DNA of 64,000 nt from Nocardia sp. NBC_01503 (GTDB lineage: Bacteria; Actinomycetota; Actinomycetes; Mycobacteriales; Mycobacteriaceae): NCBI RefSeq assembly GCF_036327755.1, contig NZ_CP109596.1:5208001-5272000 (forward strand), in the 5' to 3' direction. The notes under the pieces are model-generated. The model did not search any database, was not told the origin of the DNA, and was given only the letters and a program-made list of their open reading frames with translations. Positions 18,401 through 26,609 of this stretch are shown in pieces (position 1 is the first letter of the stretch; each line of letters opens with the position of its first letter). The translations under genes and the position numbers were made by a program.

Positions 18401-19138
18401 ATGACAGGAGGGCCCGAATACACGATCGACGAGCTCGCGCGTGCTGCCGACAGCACCGTGCGCAGCGTCCGCGTGTATCACGAGAGGGGGGTTCTCCCGC
18501 CGCCGGAGGTGCGCGGGAGAACGGGCTATTACGGGGCGGAACATCTCAATCGAGTCCGCACCATCAGCCGGCTGCTGGACCGCGGCATCAAACTCAATGG
18601 AATCAAGGAATTGCTGGCGGCGTTCGACCGCGGCGACGATCTGGGTGATCTGCTCGGTGTGCCCGACGCGGATCAGTTGTCCCGGGATATCGGGCCGGGC
18701 GGGGCCACGGTGGCCGCCACCGAACTGCAGAATCGCTTCGCCGACGTGCCGAACGGGCTCGCCCGGGTGGTGACCGCCGGGGTGTTCGAGCCGGTGGACG
18801 CGACGAACTATCGGGTCGCCGACGCCGATCTCGCGGGCCTGCTGGACCGGCTCGAGGGCGCCGGGGTGCCGATCACGGCCGCGCTGCAGGAGGTCGAGCG
18901 GTTGAAGGCCGATTGCGACCGCGTTGCCCGTCGCGTGGTCGATCTGGTGCGCGAGCACGCCTGGGAGCCGTTCGCGAATTCGGAGCGCGGCCCGGACGAT
19001 CACGCCGAGTTCACCGCCCGGGTCGGCACGCTCCGGTCGGCGCCGGGTCGCGCCGCCGAGGATCTGCTGAACCGCCTCATCGACCGGTATCTGGCGCAGG
19101 ATGCCGAGATCGGCGCGGTGCTGAATCCGGATTCCTGA
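18401..19138 (+). CDS. MerR-family transcriptional regulator
   Basis: 245 aa. The N-terminal winged helix-turn-helix (YTIDELARAADSTVRSVRVYHERGVLPPP, then GRTGYYGAEHLNRV) is typical of MerR. The long helical C-terminal part has no metal-binding cysteines, so a metal sensor is unlikely and a small-molecule or protein-sensing role is possible. No Shine-Dalgarno is obvious before the ATG. It stands alone, divergent from the DUF1707 gene across ~200 bases. Confidence 0.85.
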   Translation: MTGGPEYTIDELARAADSTVRSVRVYHERGVLPPPEVRGRTGYYGAEHLNRVRTISRLLDRGIKLNGIKELLAAFDRGDDLGDLLGVPDADQLSRDIGPGGATVAATELQNRFADVPNGLARVVTAGVFEPVDATNYRVADADLAGLLDRLEGAGVPITAALQEVERLKADCDRVARRVVDLVREHAWEPFANSERGPDDHAEFTARVGTLRSAPGRAAEDLLNRLIDRYLAQDAEIGAVLNPDS

Positions 19139-19223
19139 CGCGGTCGTAGCCGGATTCCCGGCGGATCGCATCCCGATTCCGGACCGGTCGGCACTTCCCA
19201 GGTGTGGCTACATTGTAGAGCGA

Positions 19224-19247
19224 ATGCGCCGTTACCTATCGGTACAT
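19224..19247. promoter_or_regulatory. 24-bp palindromic operator-like box C
   Basis: ATGCGCCGTT, four bases, ATCGGTACAT, with 74 bases between it and the ATG at 19322. Same dyad as boxes A, B and D; the spacing to the start is identical to that of box D. Confidence 0.65.
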
Positions 19248-19321
19248 TAATTGATGTCAGCGACGGTGCCGCAGCACGAGTGGAACTCGGCGCGGAGCGG
19301 CGGACGGTAATGGAGACATCG

Positions 19322-19867
19322 ATGTTCACGAGCTCACAGCGCATTCGAACCACTGTTCACACCCCTCGAAAAGGGTGGCGTGCCCGCGTGCTGCCCGCCG
19401 CATTGGCCGCCCTCGGGGCGCTCACCTTCGGCGTCACCACCGCGCCCGCGCAGGCTCAGCCATCGCGCGCGGCCTGTCTCTGGGACGGCGCGGGCTATCG
19501 GCAGGGCGGCACGGTCTACGCGGGCGGATCGGGATTCACCTGCGGCGTCGACGGATTCGGTGCGGCGCGCTGGTTCCGCGGTTCCGGTGCCGGGCGTCTC
19601 GGGACGGTCTTCAGTCCGGGTACCGGAAACCCGGTGGGCCAGTTCAGCCCCGGCGCTCGCCAGCCCGGTAGTGATTGGAACGACTACTGCGTCGGCAGCC
19701 AGCTCATCCCGGGTACGGAGGACGTCTACGAGTTGTTCGCGATCGGCGGAACGCTGATGTGGCGGTCGGTCGGTCCCATCTCGGACTGGGCCTTCGATTC
19801 CCCGGTGATCCGCCCCGCGCCGACGTGGCGCTCCTCCAGCATGTGCATCGACGGCGTGCTGAGCTGA
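19322..19867 (+). CDS. Small secreted protein of unknown function
   Basis: 181 aa. The ATG at 19322 is preferred over 19310 because GGAGA lies 5-6 bases before it. A long signal peptide (positive RKGWRAR, hydrophobic LPAALAALGALTFGVTT, then APAQAQ) precedes a mature domain of about 130 residues rich in Gly, Trp and Ser, with four cysteines (AACLW, FTCGV, DYCVG, SMCID) that could form two disulfides. I do not recognise a family. The upstream palindrome is shared with gdh and the permease. Confidence 0.7.
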   Translation: MFTSSQRIRTTVHTPRKGWRARVLPAALAALGALTFGVTTAPAQAQPSRAACLWDGAGYRQGGTVYAGGSGFTCGVDGFGAARWFRGSGAGRLGTVFSPGTGNPVGQFSPGARQPGSDWNDYCVGSQLIPGTEDVYELFAIGGTLMWRSVGPISDWAFDSPVIRPAPTWRSSSMCIDGVLS

Positions 19868-19888
19868 TTCCCTCCGCTGATTCCCCCA

Positions 19889-19924
19889 ATGCTCGTGCCG
19901 GGCATCATGTCCCGGCACGAGCAT
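19889..19924. terminator. Bidirectional stem-loop terminator
   Basis: A perfect 14-bp stem (ATGCTCGTGCCGGG pairing with CCCGGCACGAGCAT) with an 8-base loop between two convergent small secreted-protein genes. Confidence 0.8.
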
Positions 19925-19931
19925 GGTGCTG

Positions 19932-20348
19932 TCAGCGGCCGGTGTAAGCGGGTACGCGCCGCACCTGCTGCGCATCCTCGTTGTGTCCTTTGTCCCAGGG
20001 CGCCTCGCCCGCTCCGGCCGGCTGATCGCGGTCGCTGACGCGCCGGTTGTCGGTGGTGCTCGAATCCCTCCGCTGCTCGTCGACGCGCCGGCCGGTGGCA
20101 TCGCTGACGGACTGGTCGCGATCGGCCCCGCGGCGGTTGTCCCCGCTGGGATCCGCGTGCGGCCCACGGCCCTGGCGGCCGCCGCTGTCCCTGCCGCCGG
20201 AGTGGTCGGTGTCGTGGGTGCCGCCCTGATGAGCCAGTGTGACAACCGGATTCGCGGACGCCGTGGTGGCGGCCAGTACGGGGGTCGCGACGACCGCGCA
20301 GGCGAGCACGGACGAGGCGATGAGTTTACGGGTGGTGGATGCGCGCAT
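19932..20348 (-). CDS. Small secreted, highly polar protein
   Basis: 138 aa. Signal peptide KLIASSVLACAVVATPVLAATTASA, then a mature region dominated by Asp, Arg, Gly, Ser and Gln (DHSGGRDSGGRQGRG, RRGADRDQS), predicted disordered. No enzyme motif is visible. Box D lies 74 bases upstream, exactly mirroring the spacing of box C to the convergent gene at 19322, so the two secreted proteins are probably co-regulated. Confidence 0.65.
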   Translation of the reverse strand: MRASTTRKLIASSVLACAVVATPVLAATTASANPVVTLAHQGGTHDTDHSGGRDSGGRQGRGPHADPSGDNRRGADRDQSVSDATGRRVDEQRRDSSTTDNRRVSDRDQPAGAGEAPWDKGHNEDAQQVRRVPAYTGR

Positions 20349-20422
20349 CGCTGATTCCTTACGTGACGTCGACTATCGGTTCATGCACGCTCCGCGGGCG
20401 GTGTCGAGTGGCGGACCAAACA

Positions 20423-20446
20423 ACGTGCCGTTAGATAGCGTTACAT
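20423..20446. promoter_or_regulatory. 24-bp palindromic operator-like box D
   Basis: ACGTGCCGTT, four bases, AGCGTTACAT on the plus strand, upstream of the leftward gene starting at 20348. It is the most divergent of the four copies. The rest of 20349-20641 has no gene that I can support. Confidence 0.6.
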
Positions 20447-20541
20447 CAAATAGTGTTCCACTAATGACGGACGCGCTGTTCCCCGCGATGAGAAGTCCGG
20501 TCCAGCGAATAACGGGGCGCCGGTCGAACGCCGAACGCCGA

Positions 20542-20576
20542 ACGCCGGGTCGCCGCTGTAGCGGCGGACCCGGCGT
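20542..20576. terminator. GC-rich stem-loop, probable terminator of the leftward gene at 20642
   Basis: ACGCCGGGTCGCCGCT pairs with AGCGGCGGACCCGGCGT across a 2-base loop with one bulge. It lies just 3' of the leftward gene. Three tandem copies of GAACGCC (20526-20546) run into its left arm. Confidence 0.6.
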
Positions 20577-20641
20577 CCGAGGTGAATAGAATGCGTCGCG
20601 GTGGGCGGGCGGGCCCGCCGCACTACGAGATATGTTGTGGT

Positions 20642-20980
20642 TCAGCAGCTTCCGAACGACCCGCTGCAGACGGTCGGGGGCAGGAACGGGCGGCCGTGCC
20701 GGTAGTCCCGGGGGCCGTCCCAGGACGGCGGGAAGAAGCCCGGGAAGGGGGGACCGGGCAGGCGGCCACTCCAATCGGGCCGATCGCGATAATTGGGCCG
20801 GTCGTGCGACCACCCGTCGTTTCCGTGGTGGGGCCGGTCCAGTGCGATTCCGGTGGCCGGATCGGTGGGCTGTGCACCGGCGGCGGCGTCCATCGCACCG
20901 ATCGGGAGTACGGCCAGGGCGGTGAGAACACATATCCGGGCGGCGGCCTTGCGGATCGCCGGTGTCTTGGTGTCCAACAT
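20642..20980 (-). CDS. Small secreted Pro/His/Asp-rich protein
   Basis: 112 aa. A signal peptide (ARICVLTALAVLPIGAMDAAAGA) is followed by a short mature chain rich in Pro, Asp, Arg and aromatic residues (FPGFFPPSWDGPRDY), ending in a Cys pair (VCSGSFGSC). It begins 27 bases after ggt on the same strand and may be cotranscribed. No family recognised. Confidence 0.6.
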   Translation of the reverse strand: MLDTKTPAIRKAAARICVLTALAVLPIGAMDAAAGAQPTDPATGIALDRPHHGNDGWSHDRPNYRDRPDWSGRLPGPPFPGFFPPSWDGPRDYRHGRPFLPPTVCSGSFGSC

Positions 20981-21007
20981 GATTTTCCTTCTATCGGACC
21001 AGGCAAT

Positions 21008-22996
21008 TCATTTGTGGCCTGGTGGGTTTCGCGGTGGTTCGTCACCCAGGACCGCGCCCTCGCGGCGGGGGTCCGCCCCGCCGATCCAGCCGTCGCCGTC
21101 CCGGACCAGGGCGGACGCGCCGCTGGACTGCGGTGCGACCGAGACCTGATGGCCCAGTTCGCGCAGTCGCCGCACGAGCGCGTCATGATCGCCGTTATCG
21201 GTGGCGTCGACGGCGGGGTGCTCACCGCCGACATTCGTGGTCGCGGAGTTGGCCGCGCCGAAATCGATCATCGATACCGCCTGCTGCGGATCCAAACCCC
21301 AATCAAGCATGGCGACAAGGGTTTTCACCACGAACTGAATGATGACCGCACCGCCCGGCGATCCGGTGACATGGGTCAGCGGACCCCGGGAACCGTCCGC
21401 GGCGGTGTCGAAGACCAGCGTCGGGGCCATCGAACTGCGTGGGCGCTTACCCGCCTCGAGGCGATTGGCCACCGGTACGCCGTCCCGGTCCAGCGGTTCG
21501 GCCGCGAAGTCGGTGAGCTGATTGTTCAGGACGAACCCGTCGACCAGATGGAATGCGCCGAAGGCCGATTCGACCGTGGTGGTCATACTCGCGGCATTGC
21601 CGTAGCGGTCGACGATGCTGATATGGCTGGTGCCGTGCTCGACCTGTTGGGTGCTGTTGCCGACGGGTACGGGACCGAAGTTCCCGGGCTGGGCGACACC
21701 CATAGCGCGGGTGGGATCGATGAGCGCGGCGCGGTGCGACAGATAACTCGGGTCGATCAGCGTCCGCGGCGAATTGCCCGGCGGTGGAACGAAATCCGGG
21801 TCCGCGAGATACTTGTCGCGGTCCGCGTAGGCCAGCCGCTCGGCCTCGGAGATCAGGTGTACCGCGGCGGCGGTGGGCTTACCGCCGTCGCGGTCGGCCG
21901 CGGTGTCGCCGTTGCTGTGCTCGGGTTTCATCGCGGCGAGGTCGGCCGTGGAGAGCATGCCCAATACCGCCGCCACCGCGGTGCCGCCCGAGGACGGTGC
22001 GGGCATCCCACAGACCTCATGGGTGCGATACGGCGCGCACAGCGCGGTGCGTTTCTTGGCCTGGTACGCGGCCAGATCCGCCGCGGTGGTCGATCCGGGG
22101 GAGCGCCCGCCCGAGGCATCGGCGATCGCTGTCACGATATCGGCGGCGATGGCCCCGGTGTAGAACGCGTCCGAGCCCTCCGACGCGATCGCCGAGAGGG
22201 TTTTGGCCATGGCGGGATTGGTCAGCGTGACGCCCGCGGCTTTGGCACTGCCGTCCGGCTGGAGGAAGTAGGCGCGGGACGCGGGATCCTTGGCGAGATC
22301 GGCCGCCGAATCGGCGATCTGGGCCGCCAGCCGGGGACCGATCGCGAACCCTCGGTCGGCGAGATCGACCGCCGGGGCGAACAACTCCCGCCAGGACTTC
22401 CTACCGTGCTCACGCTGGGCGAGTTCGAGCAGCCGCAATACCCCGGGGGTGCCGATGGACCGGCCGCTCGCGCGCGTATTCGGTTGTGGCGCGGTGTGAT
22501 CGGCCGCGCTGATCCACCGCAGATAGTCCGGCGTCGCGGCGGCGGGCGCGGTCTCGCGGCCGTCGTAGGCGTCCACGCTCGCGGTGGCGGCATCGTAATA
22601 GAGCAGGAACGCGCCGCCGCCGATACCGGTGGCCTGCGGCTCGACCAGGCCGAGCACGGTTTGCGCCACGACGAGCGCGTCCGCGGCGGTCCCGCCGTCG
22701 CGCAGCACCGTGCACGCCGCCTCGGTGGCGACCGGGTTGGCGGTCGCCACCGCGAAGGTGCCGGTGCGCACCGGCGTCATTCCCGAGCGGTAGCCGGTCG
22801 CGATTTCGGGGTGCAGCGACAGGTCGGTGGTGGCGGTACCCGATGTGGCGATGGCCTTTTGGGGGATGCCGTTGGGGGTGGTGGTGCAGGATGCCGACGG
22901 CCGGTCGTTATCGGACGAGCAGGCGGCGAGCAATCCGATCAGCAGGAGTGGGGCGCAGCAGGCGGCGCCCCAGGCTTGCGTTCGTGTGCGCCTCAT
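21008..22996 (-). CDS. ggt: Gamma-glutamyltranspeptidase, lipoprotein form
   Basis: Cleaves gamma-glutamyl bonds of glutathione-like thiols and transfers the glutamyl group; an exported Ntn-hydrolase that self-cleaves into two subunits. The start at 22996 gives a lipobox-like signal peptide (LLLIGLLAACSS) in a 662 aa product. The autocleavage site and nucleophile are clear at VEHGTSHISIVD, followed by YGNAASMTTTVESAFG, which fits the family signature. Glu/Arg substrate motifs such as YDGRETAP and the GSPGG loop are present. It probably acts at the outer membrane face and could supply external glutamate, in keeping with the nearby gdh and permease. Confidence 0.93.
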   Translation of the reverse strand: MRRTRTQAWGAACCAPLLLIGLLAACSSDNDRPSASCTTTPNGIPQKAIATSGTATTDLSLHPEIATGYRSGMTPVRTGTFAVATANPVATEAACTVLRDGGTAADALVVAQTVLGLVEPQATGIGGGAFLLYYDAATASVDAYDGRETAPAAATPDYLRWISAADHTAPQPNTRASGRSIGTPGVLRLLELAQREHGRKSWRELFAPAVDLADRGFAIGPRLAAQIADSAADLAKDPASRAYFLQPDGSAKAAGVTLTNPAMAKTLSAIASEGSDAFYTGAIAADIVTAIADASGGRSPGSTTAADLAAYQAKKRTALCAPYRTHEVCGMPAPSSGGTAVAAVLGMLSTADLAAMKPEHSNGDTAADRDGGKPTAAAVHLISEAERLAYADRDKYLADPDFVPPPGNSPRTLIDPSYLSHRAALIDPTRAMGVAQPGNFGPVPVGNSTQQVEHGTSHISIVDRYGNAASMTTTVESAFGAFHLVDGFVLNNQLTDFAAEPLDRDGVPVANRLEAGKRPRSSMAPTLVFDTAADGSRGPLTHVTGSPGGAVIIQFVVKTLVAMLDWGLDPQQAVSMIDFGAANSATTNVGGEHPAVDATDNGDHDALVRRLRELGHQVSVAPQSSGASALVRDGDGWIGGADPRREGAVLGDEPPRNPPGHK

Positions 22997-23211
22997 GTCT
23001 TCGGACCCTATCGGTATGGCCACCGCTGGGAAGCTGTCGTGACTCGTGCACCGAAAGGCGAAATGCATTCTCACACATGGAGATCCGATTGATCATGGGT
23101 TGCCAGCGGCGGGAAGGGGGGCGTCGTTCGAATGCGATACTGCTGATATGTCGCGAACTCGCCGTACCCGCGGGCATGCCGGAACCGCACCGCGCCACGC
23201 GTGCGGCGCGG

Positions 23212-24234
23212 CTAGTTCCGGGCACACCTGCGATACGCGTCCGGGGTCTGCCCGGTCCAGCGGTGGAACGCGCGGCGCAGTGCGCGCTGGTCGCGGTAGC
23301 CGACCCGACCGGCAATGGACTGCACCGGCAGTCGCGTGTCCCGCAGCAGGCGCGTGGCCTGCTGGCAACGAACAGCTTCCAGTTCACGCCGCCACGAGGT
23401 GCCGTGATCGGCGAGTCGGCGCTGCAGGGTGCGCGGGCTCACCGCCAGCCGCTGTGCGACGACTTCTATTTCGGCGCTTTGCCTTTCGATCAACGCGGCG
23501 CTGATCTCGGCGCGCAGGGTGTCCTCCCAGGTCGGTGCGGGCCGGGCGGTGTCGATGATCAGCTTGGCGTAGTGGAGCAGAATTTGGCGCAGTTCCGGAT
23601 CGTAGGGCCGCCCGTCCCGCGTCCGTTCGGCAATGGGCAATACCAGGGCGGTGCGGTCCTGATCGAAATGGATATTGCCGGTGCCGAACGTCTCGATGAG
23701 ATAGCCGGGGTCGGGCGGTGCGGGGTGCGTGAAATCGACTCGAATCGGATCGGCGGCATGGCCCGCGATCGCACGCGCACGATGCAGCAGCACGGTCAAC
23801 GAGAACTCGTTCACCACCGCGGCGACGGTGGCGCCGTACGGTCTGCCCCGGAATTCGGCGATCAACTGGTGATCGTCCGCGGTGACGACCAGGGTCGCCG
23901 CGGGGTCCGCCATGACGGCGGCGAATCGCGCGGCATCGGTAAAGCCCTCCGCCAGATTCGAAGCGCCGAGGATGAGGTAGTCCCAGATGTGCAGGCGCCC
24001 GGGCGGCGCCAACTCGGCCACCCGCACGCCCACCCCGACTCCGCCTGCCGCGCAGATCAATTCCCACAGGCGCAGCAGCGCCGTCGAGGGGATCCGAAGG
24101 AAATCATCGCCGAGTAGTTCACGCCCGAGCCCGGCTATCGCGGCGATCTCACGATCGGGTACACCGATCTGGACAGCCGCCTCCAGCACCGATCGCGTGA
24201 GGTGCGACGATACGGTGCCTTCGATCTCGGACAA
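23212..24234 (-). CDS. AraC-family transcriptional regulator with N-terminal ligand-binding domain
   Basis: 340 aa. The N-terminal ~200 residues resemble the arabinose-binding-type domain of OruR/ArgR-like AraC regulators. The C-terminal ~90 residues hold the double helix-turn-helix (VVAQRLAVSPRTLQRRLAD, then SIAGRVGYRDQRALRRAFHR, ending WTGQTPDAYR). It is divergent from the lysozyme-domain gene at 24644, so it could act on the island or on ggt; the sequence does not say which. Confidence 0.9.
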   Translation of the reverse strand: MSEIEGTVSSHLTRSVLEAAVQIGVPDREIAAIAGLGRELLGDDFLRIPSTALLRLWELICAAGGVGVGVRVAELAPPGRLHIWDYLILGASNLAEGFTDAARFAAVMADPAATLVVTADDHQLIAEFRGRPYGATVAAVVNEFSLTVLLHRARAIAGHAADPIRVDFTHPAPPDPGYLIETFGTGNIHFDQDRTALVLPIAERTRDGRPYDPELRQILLHYAKLIIDTARPAPTWEDTLRAEISAALIERQSAEIEVVAQRLAVSPRTLQRRLADHGTSWRRELEAVRCQQATRLLRDTRLPVQSIAGRVGYRDQRALRRAFHRWTGQTPDAYRRCARN

Positions 24235-24643
24235 GTCTGCTCCTGCGGGTCGCGCGAAAGTTGGTTCCGCCCAGCCTGCGATCCCTCACGCGCGGGAACA
24301 ACAACCAATCTCTACACAAACGATCACTATTACTAATCAACGAGTGGCGCGAACACGCCACCGTTCGCATCAGCTCGGCTCCGGGGGCCACAAATCGCGG
24401 ATTACCTGGGCGAATGCGTGGATCAGCGCGGTCTCGGAAGCACTGCGCCACACCGGGGCACACCGCACCGGGTGCGAATCGGCAATTGGCACATATGAGA
24501 CACCGGGTCGAGATCCGAGCAGATTCGGCATTCTCTCCGCTTCCCAAGCGGGAATCCGGCCCGATAACTTCCCGGAGCTGGGAATGTGTGCCGCCGCGGA
24601 CTGGATAGGCTGCGGGTGGGTACGTGGCGGAGGAAGGTGAATC
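24235..24643. other. 409-base intergenic region at the left edge of the accessory island
   Basis: No convincing gene. It separates the divergent AraC gene and the DUF4226/lysozyme gene. It contains AT-richer stretches around 24300-24345 and, near its right end, the 16-bp palindrome at 24569-24584. Confidence 0.6.
24569..24584. promoter_or_regulatory. 16-bp TTCCCA-N4-TGGGAA box upstream of the lysozyme-domain gene
   Basis: TTCCCGGAGCTGGGAA, 59 bases before the ATG at 24644. A related but shorter inverted repeat, TTCCCAAGCGGGAA, lies at 24541. Confidence 0.6.
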
Positions 24644-25768
24644 ATGGTTGCCTCATTGCAGCTGCCAGCCGCCGGCGCCGAGGTGAAACTGCATCGGGTC
24701 TCCCAGGCGCCGATGCTGAATGACTACATCGCCGATACCGAATCGATCCTGCAGCTGCTGCTCGATACCCTCGGCAAGGGCACGGCCCAGCAGCTCACCG
24801 CGAAAGCGTTGAACGCGGCCACCACACAGTCGGCGGGCACCGGTGCCGCGGCGGCGGACTATCACGCGACCGATACTCAACTCGCACAGTACAAATCAGA
24901 CCTGAACTCGCTCGACACCCATATCGCCGATATCGCGCAGAAGTCCGCCGGTATCACCGAGAGAACGCGCGCCGAGGTCAAGGGACTGCGGGACACGATC
25001 AACGCCATCATCGGCACCGTGCGTGAAAAGCCGACCGTACCAGAGCAATTGGGTGCCATCGATCGAATCGACGATGCGGTGGGCAAAGCCGAGAAGGCGG
25101 TGGTGCAGGCGTGGGATCTGAACAATGCCCATGGCGCCACGGTGCATCAGGCCAGCACCGGCGGCGGTAGCCAGGGTGGTGGCAGTCAGGGTGGTGGGAG
25201 CTCTCCATCCGGTTTCAACCCGGGCCTGGGTGGCCTCGGTGGCTCGACGAACGGCGGCAACTCCGCCGATACCACTCAGTCACACCGGAATTCGTCCCCC
25301 CGCTACTCCGGACCCGCGAACGCCGAGCCGATCTCGGGCACCAAGAAGGCGCAGGCGAGCGATATCTACCGCTACCTGATCACCAAATACGGTTTCACCC
25401 CCGCCCAGGCCGCGGGCATCCTCGGCAATATGCAGGTCGAATCCGGATTCAACACCGCCGCATACAATCCCGGCGAAGGCGCGATCGGCCTGTGTCAGTG
25501 GGAGGGCGGCCGCCGCACCATGCTCGAACGCTTCGCGGCCTCCCAGGGCAAATCGGTCACCGACTGGCAGGTCCAGGTCGACTACATGATGCGCGAAATG
25601 CAGGGCGGCGAATCCGGCGCCTACGCCCACGTCAAAGCCGCCCAGACCCCGGCCGCCGCGGCCAGCGCCTTCGACCAGTACTACGAACGCAGCTCCGGCG
25701 ATGCCCGCGGCCAGCGCATGGCGAACGCGGCGAGCATCGCCGCCGCCATGGGCACGATCTCGATCTGA
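24644..25768 (+). CDS. Candidate ESX-associated peptidoglycan hydrolase: helical DUF4226-like domain plus phage tail lysozyme domain
   Basis: 374 aa. Residues 1-165 are helical with coiled-coil character (DLNSLDTHIADIAQKSAGI), like the DUF4226 domain found in mycobacterial ESX-linked proteins. A Gly/Ser/Gln linker (about 170-225, repeated GGGSQ) leads to a C-terminal phage-tail-lysozyme-like domain (YRYLITKYGFTPAQAAGILGN, then QVESGFNTAAYNPGEGAIGL and CQWEGGRR), where the Glu in VESGF is the likely acid. There is no signal peptide, so export by a type VII route is inferred. The next gene starts 8 bases downstream. Confidence 0.8.
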   Translation: MVASLQLPAAGAEVKLHRVSQAPMLNDYIADTESILQLLLDTLGKGTAQQLTAKALNAATTQSAGTGAAAADYHATDTQLAQYKSDLNSLDTHIADIAQKSAGITERTRAEVKGLRDTINAIIGTVREKPTVPEQLGAIDRIDDAVGKAEKAVVQAWDLNNAHGATVHQASTGGGSQGGGSQGGGSSPSGFNPGLGGLGGSTNGGNSADTTQSHRNSSPRYSGPANAEPISGTKKAQASDIYRYLITKYGFTPAQAAGILGNMQVESGFNTAAYNPGEGAIGLCQWEGGRRTMLERFAASQGKSVTDWQVQVDYMMREMQGGESGAYAHVKAAQTPAAAASAFDQYYERSSGDARGQRMANAASIAAAMGTISI

Positions 25769-25776
25769 TACCGGCT

Positions 25777-26576
25777 GTGCCCGCCGACTTCCGCTGCGGG
25801 GCAGCCGCGGTACTCGGGCCGATCCGAGATCGACTGCCACCCAGCGAATTCCAGGAGGCGCTGACCTACACATCCGATCCGGTTCTCAATCGCGTAGTAC
25901 GGTTCGAGGATCCTGCCGCGGGACTCGAACGGCTGCGTGAAGATCATGAGCACTTCCGAAAGCTGCGCGCACTCACCGATTCCTACTTGCCCGAGGTCGA
26001 GGATATCGCCGGAGTGCTCCAGAATCCCGCGCTGCGTGCCACGGACAGAAAGTTCCTGGTATCAATTCTGTCCACTCGTGCTCCGATGAAGCGAATCGAG
26101 CAGATGTATACGAACTTCGCGCACTATGACCACCTGTGGGAGGTCTTTCAGGCGAGGCCGTCGCTGCGTCTCGCGCAGGAGCGTATCGCGCGTATGGACC
26201 GGGCCGTCGCGCAACCGCTACCCGATCCCCTGCGCTCGGTGCGAGGCCTCGAGAGTATCGGCCACCTGGTCGACGAGCAGGGCATACCACTCGGGACGCG
26301 CGATCCCGCCCTGCTGCGCAGCGTCATCCAGCGTGAGCGGCTTTATCTCGGCGAGCCTGGGAACAGCGCCCCCCCGACTACTACGCCGGTGGCTACCGAC
26401 TCGAATTGGATCTACCCGAAGGATCCCACGGTCTGTGGATGGGCCTCGCGAGCCGCAACTGCTTTCAGCGCGAACTGATCCTGCCCCGCGACACCGCATA
26501 CCGGATCGATGAGGTCATTCCGAATCCTCAGGGCCAGAACTATATCGGCGTCGACTACCTGCTGCGGGCAACGTGA
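25777..26576 (+). pseudogene. ADP-ribosyltransferase-like effector, interrupted by a frameshift at a C7 run
   Basis: The GTG at 25777 opens a frame that runs through a helical region to 26478. The conserved C-terminus is in the -1 frame: from 26376 on, that frame encodes YYAGGYRLELDLPEG, GLWMGLAS, FQRELILPRDTAYRID and GVDYLLRAT, stopping at 26576. One additional C in the seven-C run 26369-26375 would join the frames exactly. The restored C-terminus resembles bacterial ADP-ribosyltransferase exoenzymes, with VRGLES as a possible Arg motif and QRE as the (E/Q)xE motif; a clear STS motif is missing. It lies 8 bases after the lysozyme-domain gene. Sequencing error, phase variation and true decay all remain possible. 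Confidence 0.65.
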
Positions 26577-26609
26577 TTCCATCCGGCGGGTTATTAACCG
26601 CGGAGCTGG

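Noticed and set aside
19195..19210. TTCCCAGGTGTGGCTA as a 16-bp box
   Set aside because: Only the left half-site matches; the right half is too degenerate.
20526..20546. Three GAACGCC repeats as a CRISPR-like or satellite array
   Set aside because: Seven-base tandem units without spacers, only three copies, merging into a terminator stem.
20582..23092. 836-codon open frame antisense to ggt
   Set aside because: Composition is Gly/Arg-rich without family motifs; it covers the well-supported ggt and small secreted gene.
23100..23115. TTGCCAGCGGCGGGAA upstream of ggt as a 16-bp box
   Set aside because: One half-site mismatch on each side and no consistent distance to a start; kept out of the list pending a genome-wide motif threshold.
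24541..24554. TTCCCAAGCGGGAA as another copy of the 16-bp box
   Set aside because: Spacing between half-sites is two bases shorter than in all other copies, so I did not count it.
26369..26375. Programmed -1 frameshift as the default explanation
   Set aside because: No downstream pseudoknot or stem was evident by eye and C-only slippery sites are rare; homopolymer error or decay is more likely.
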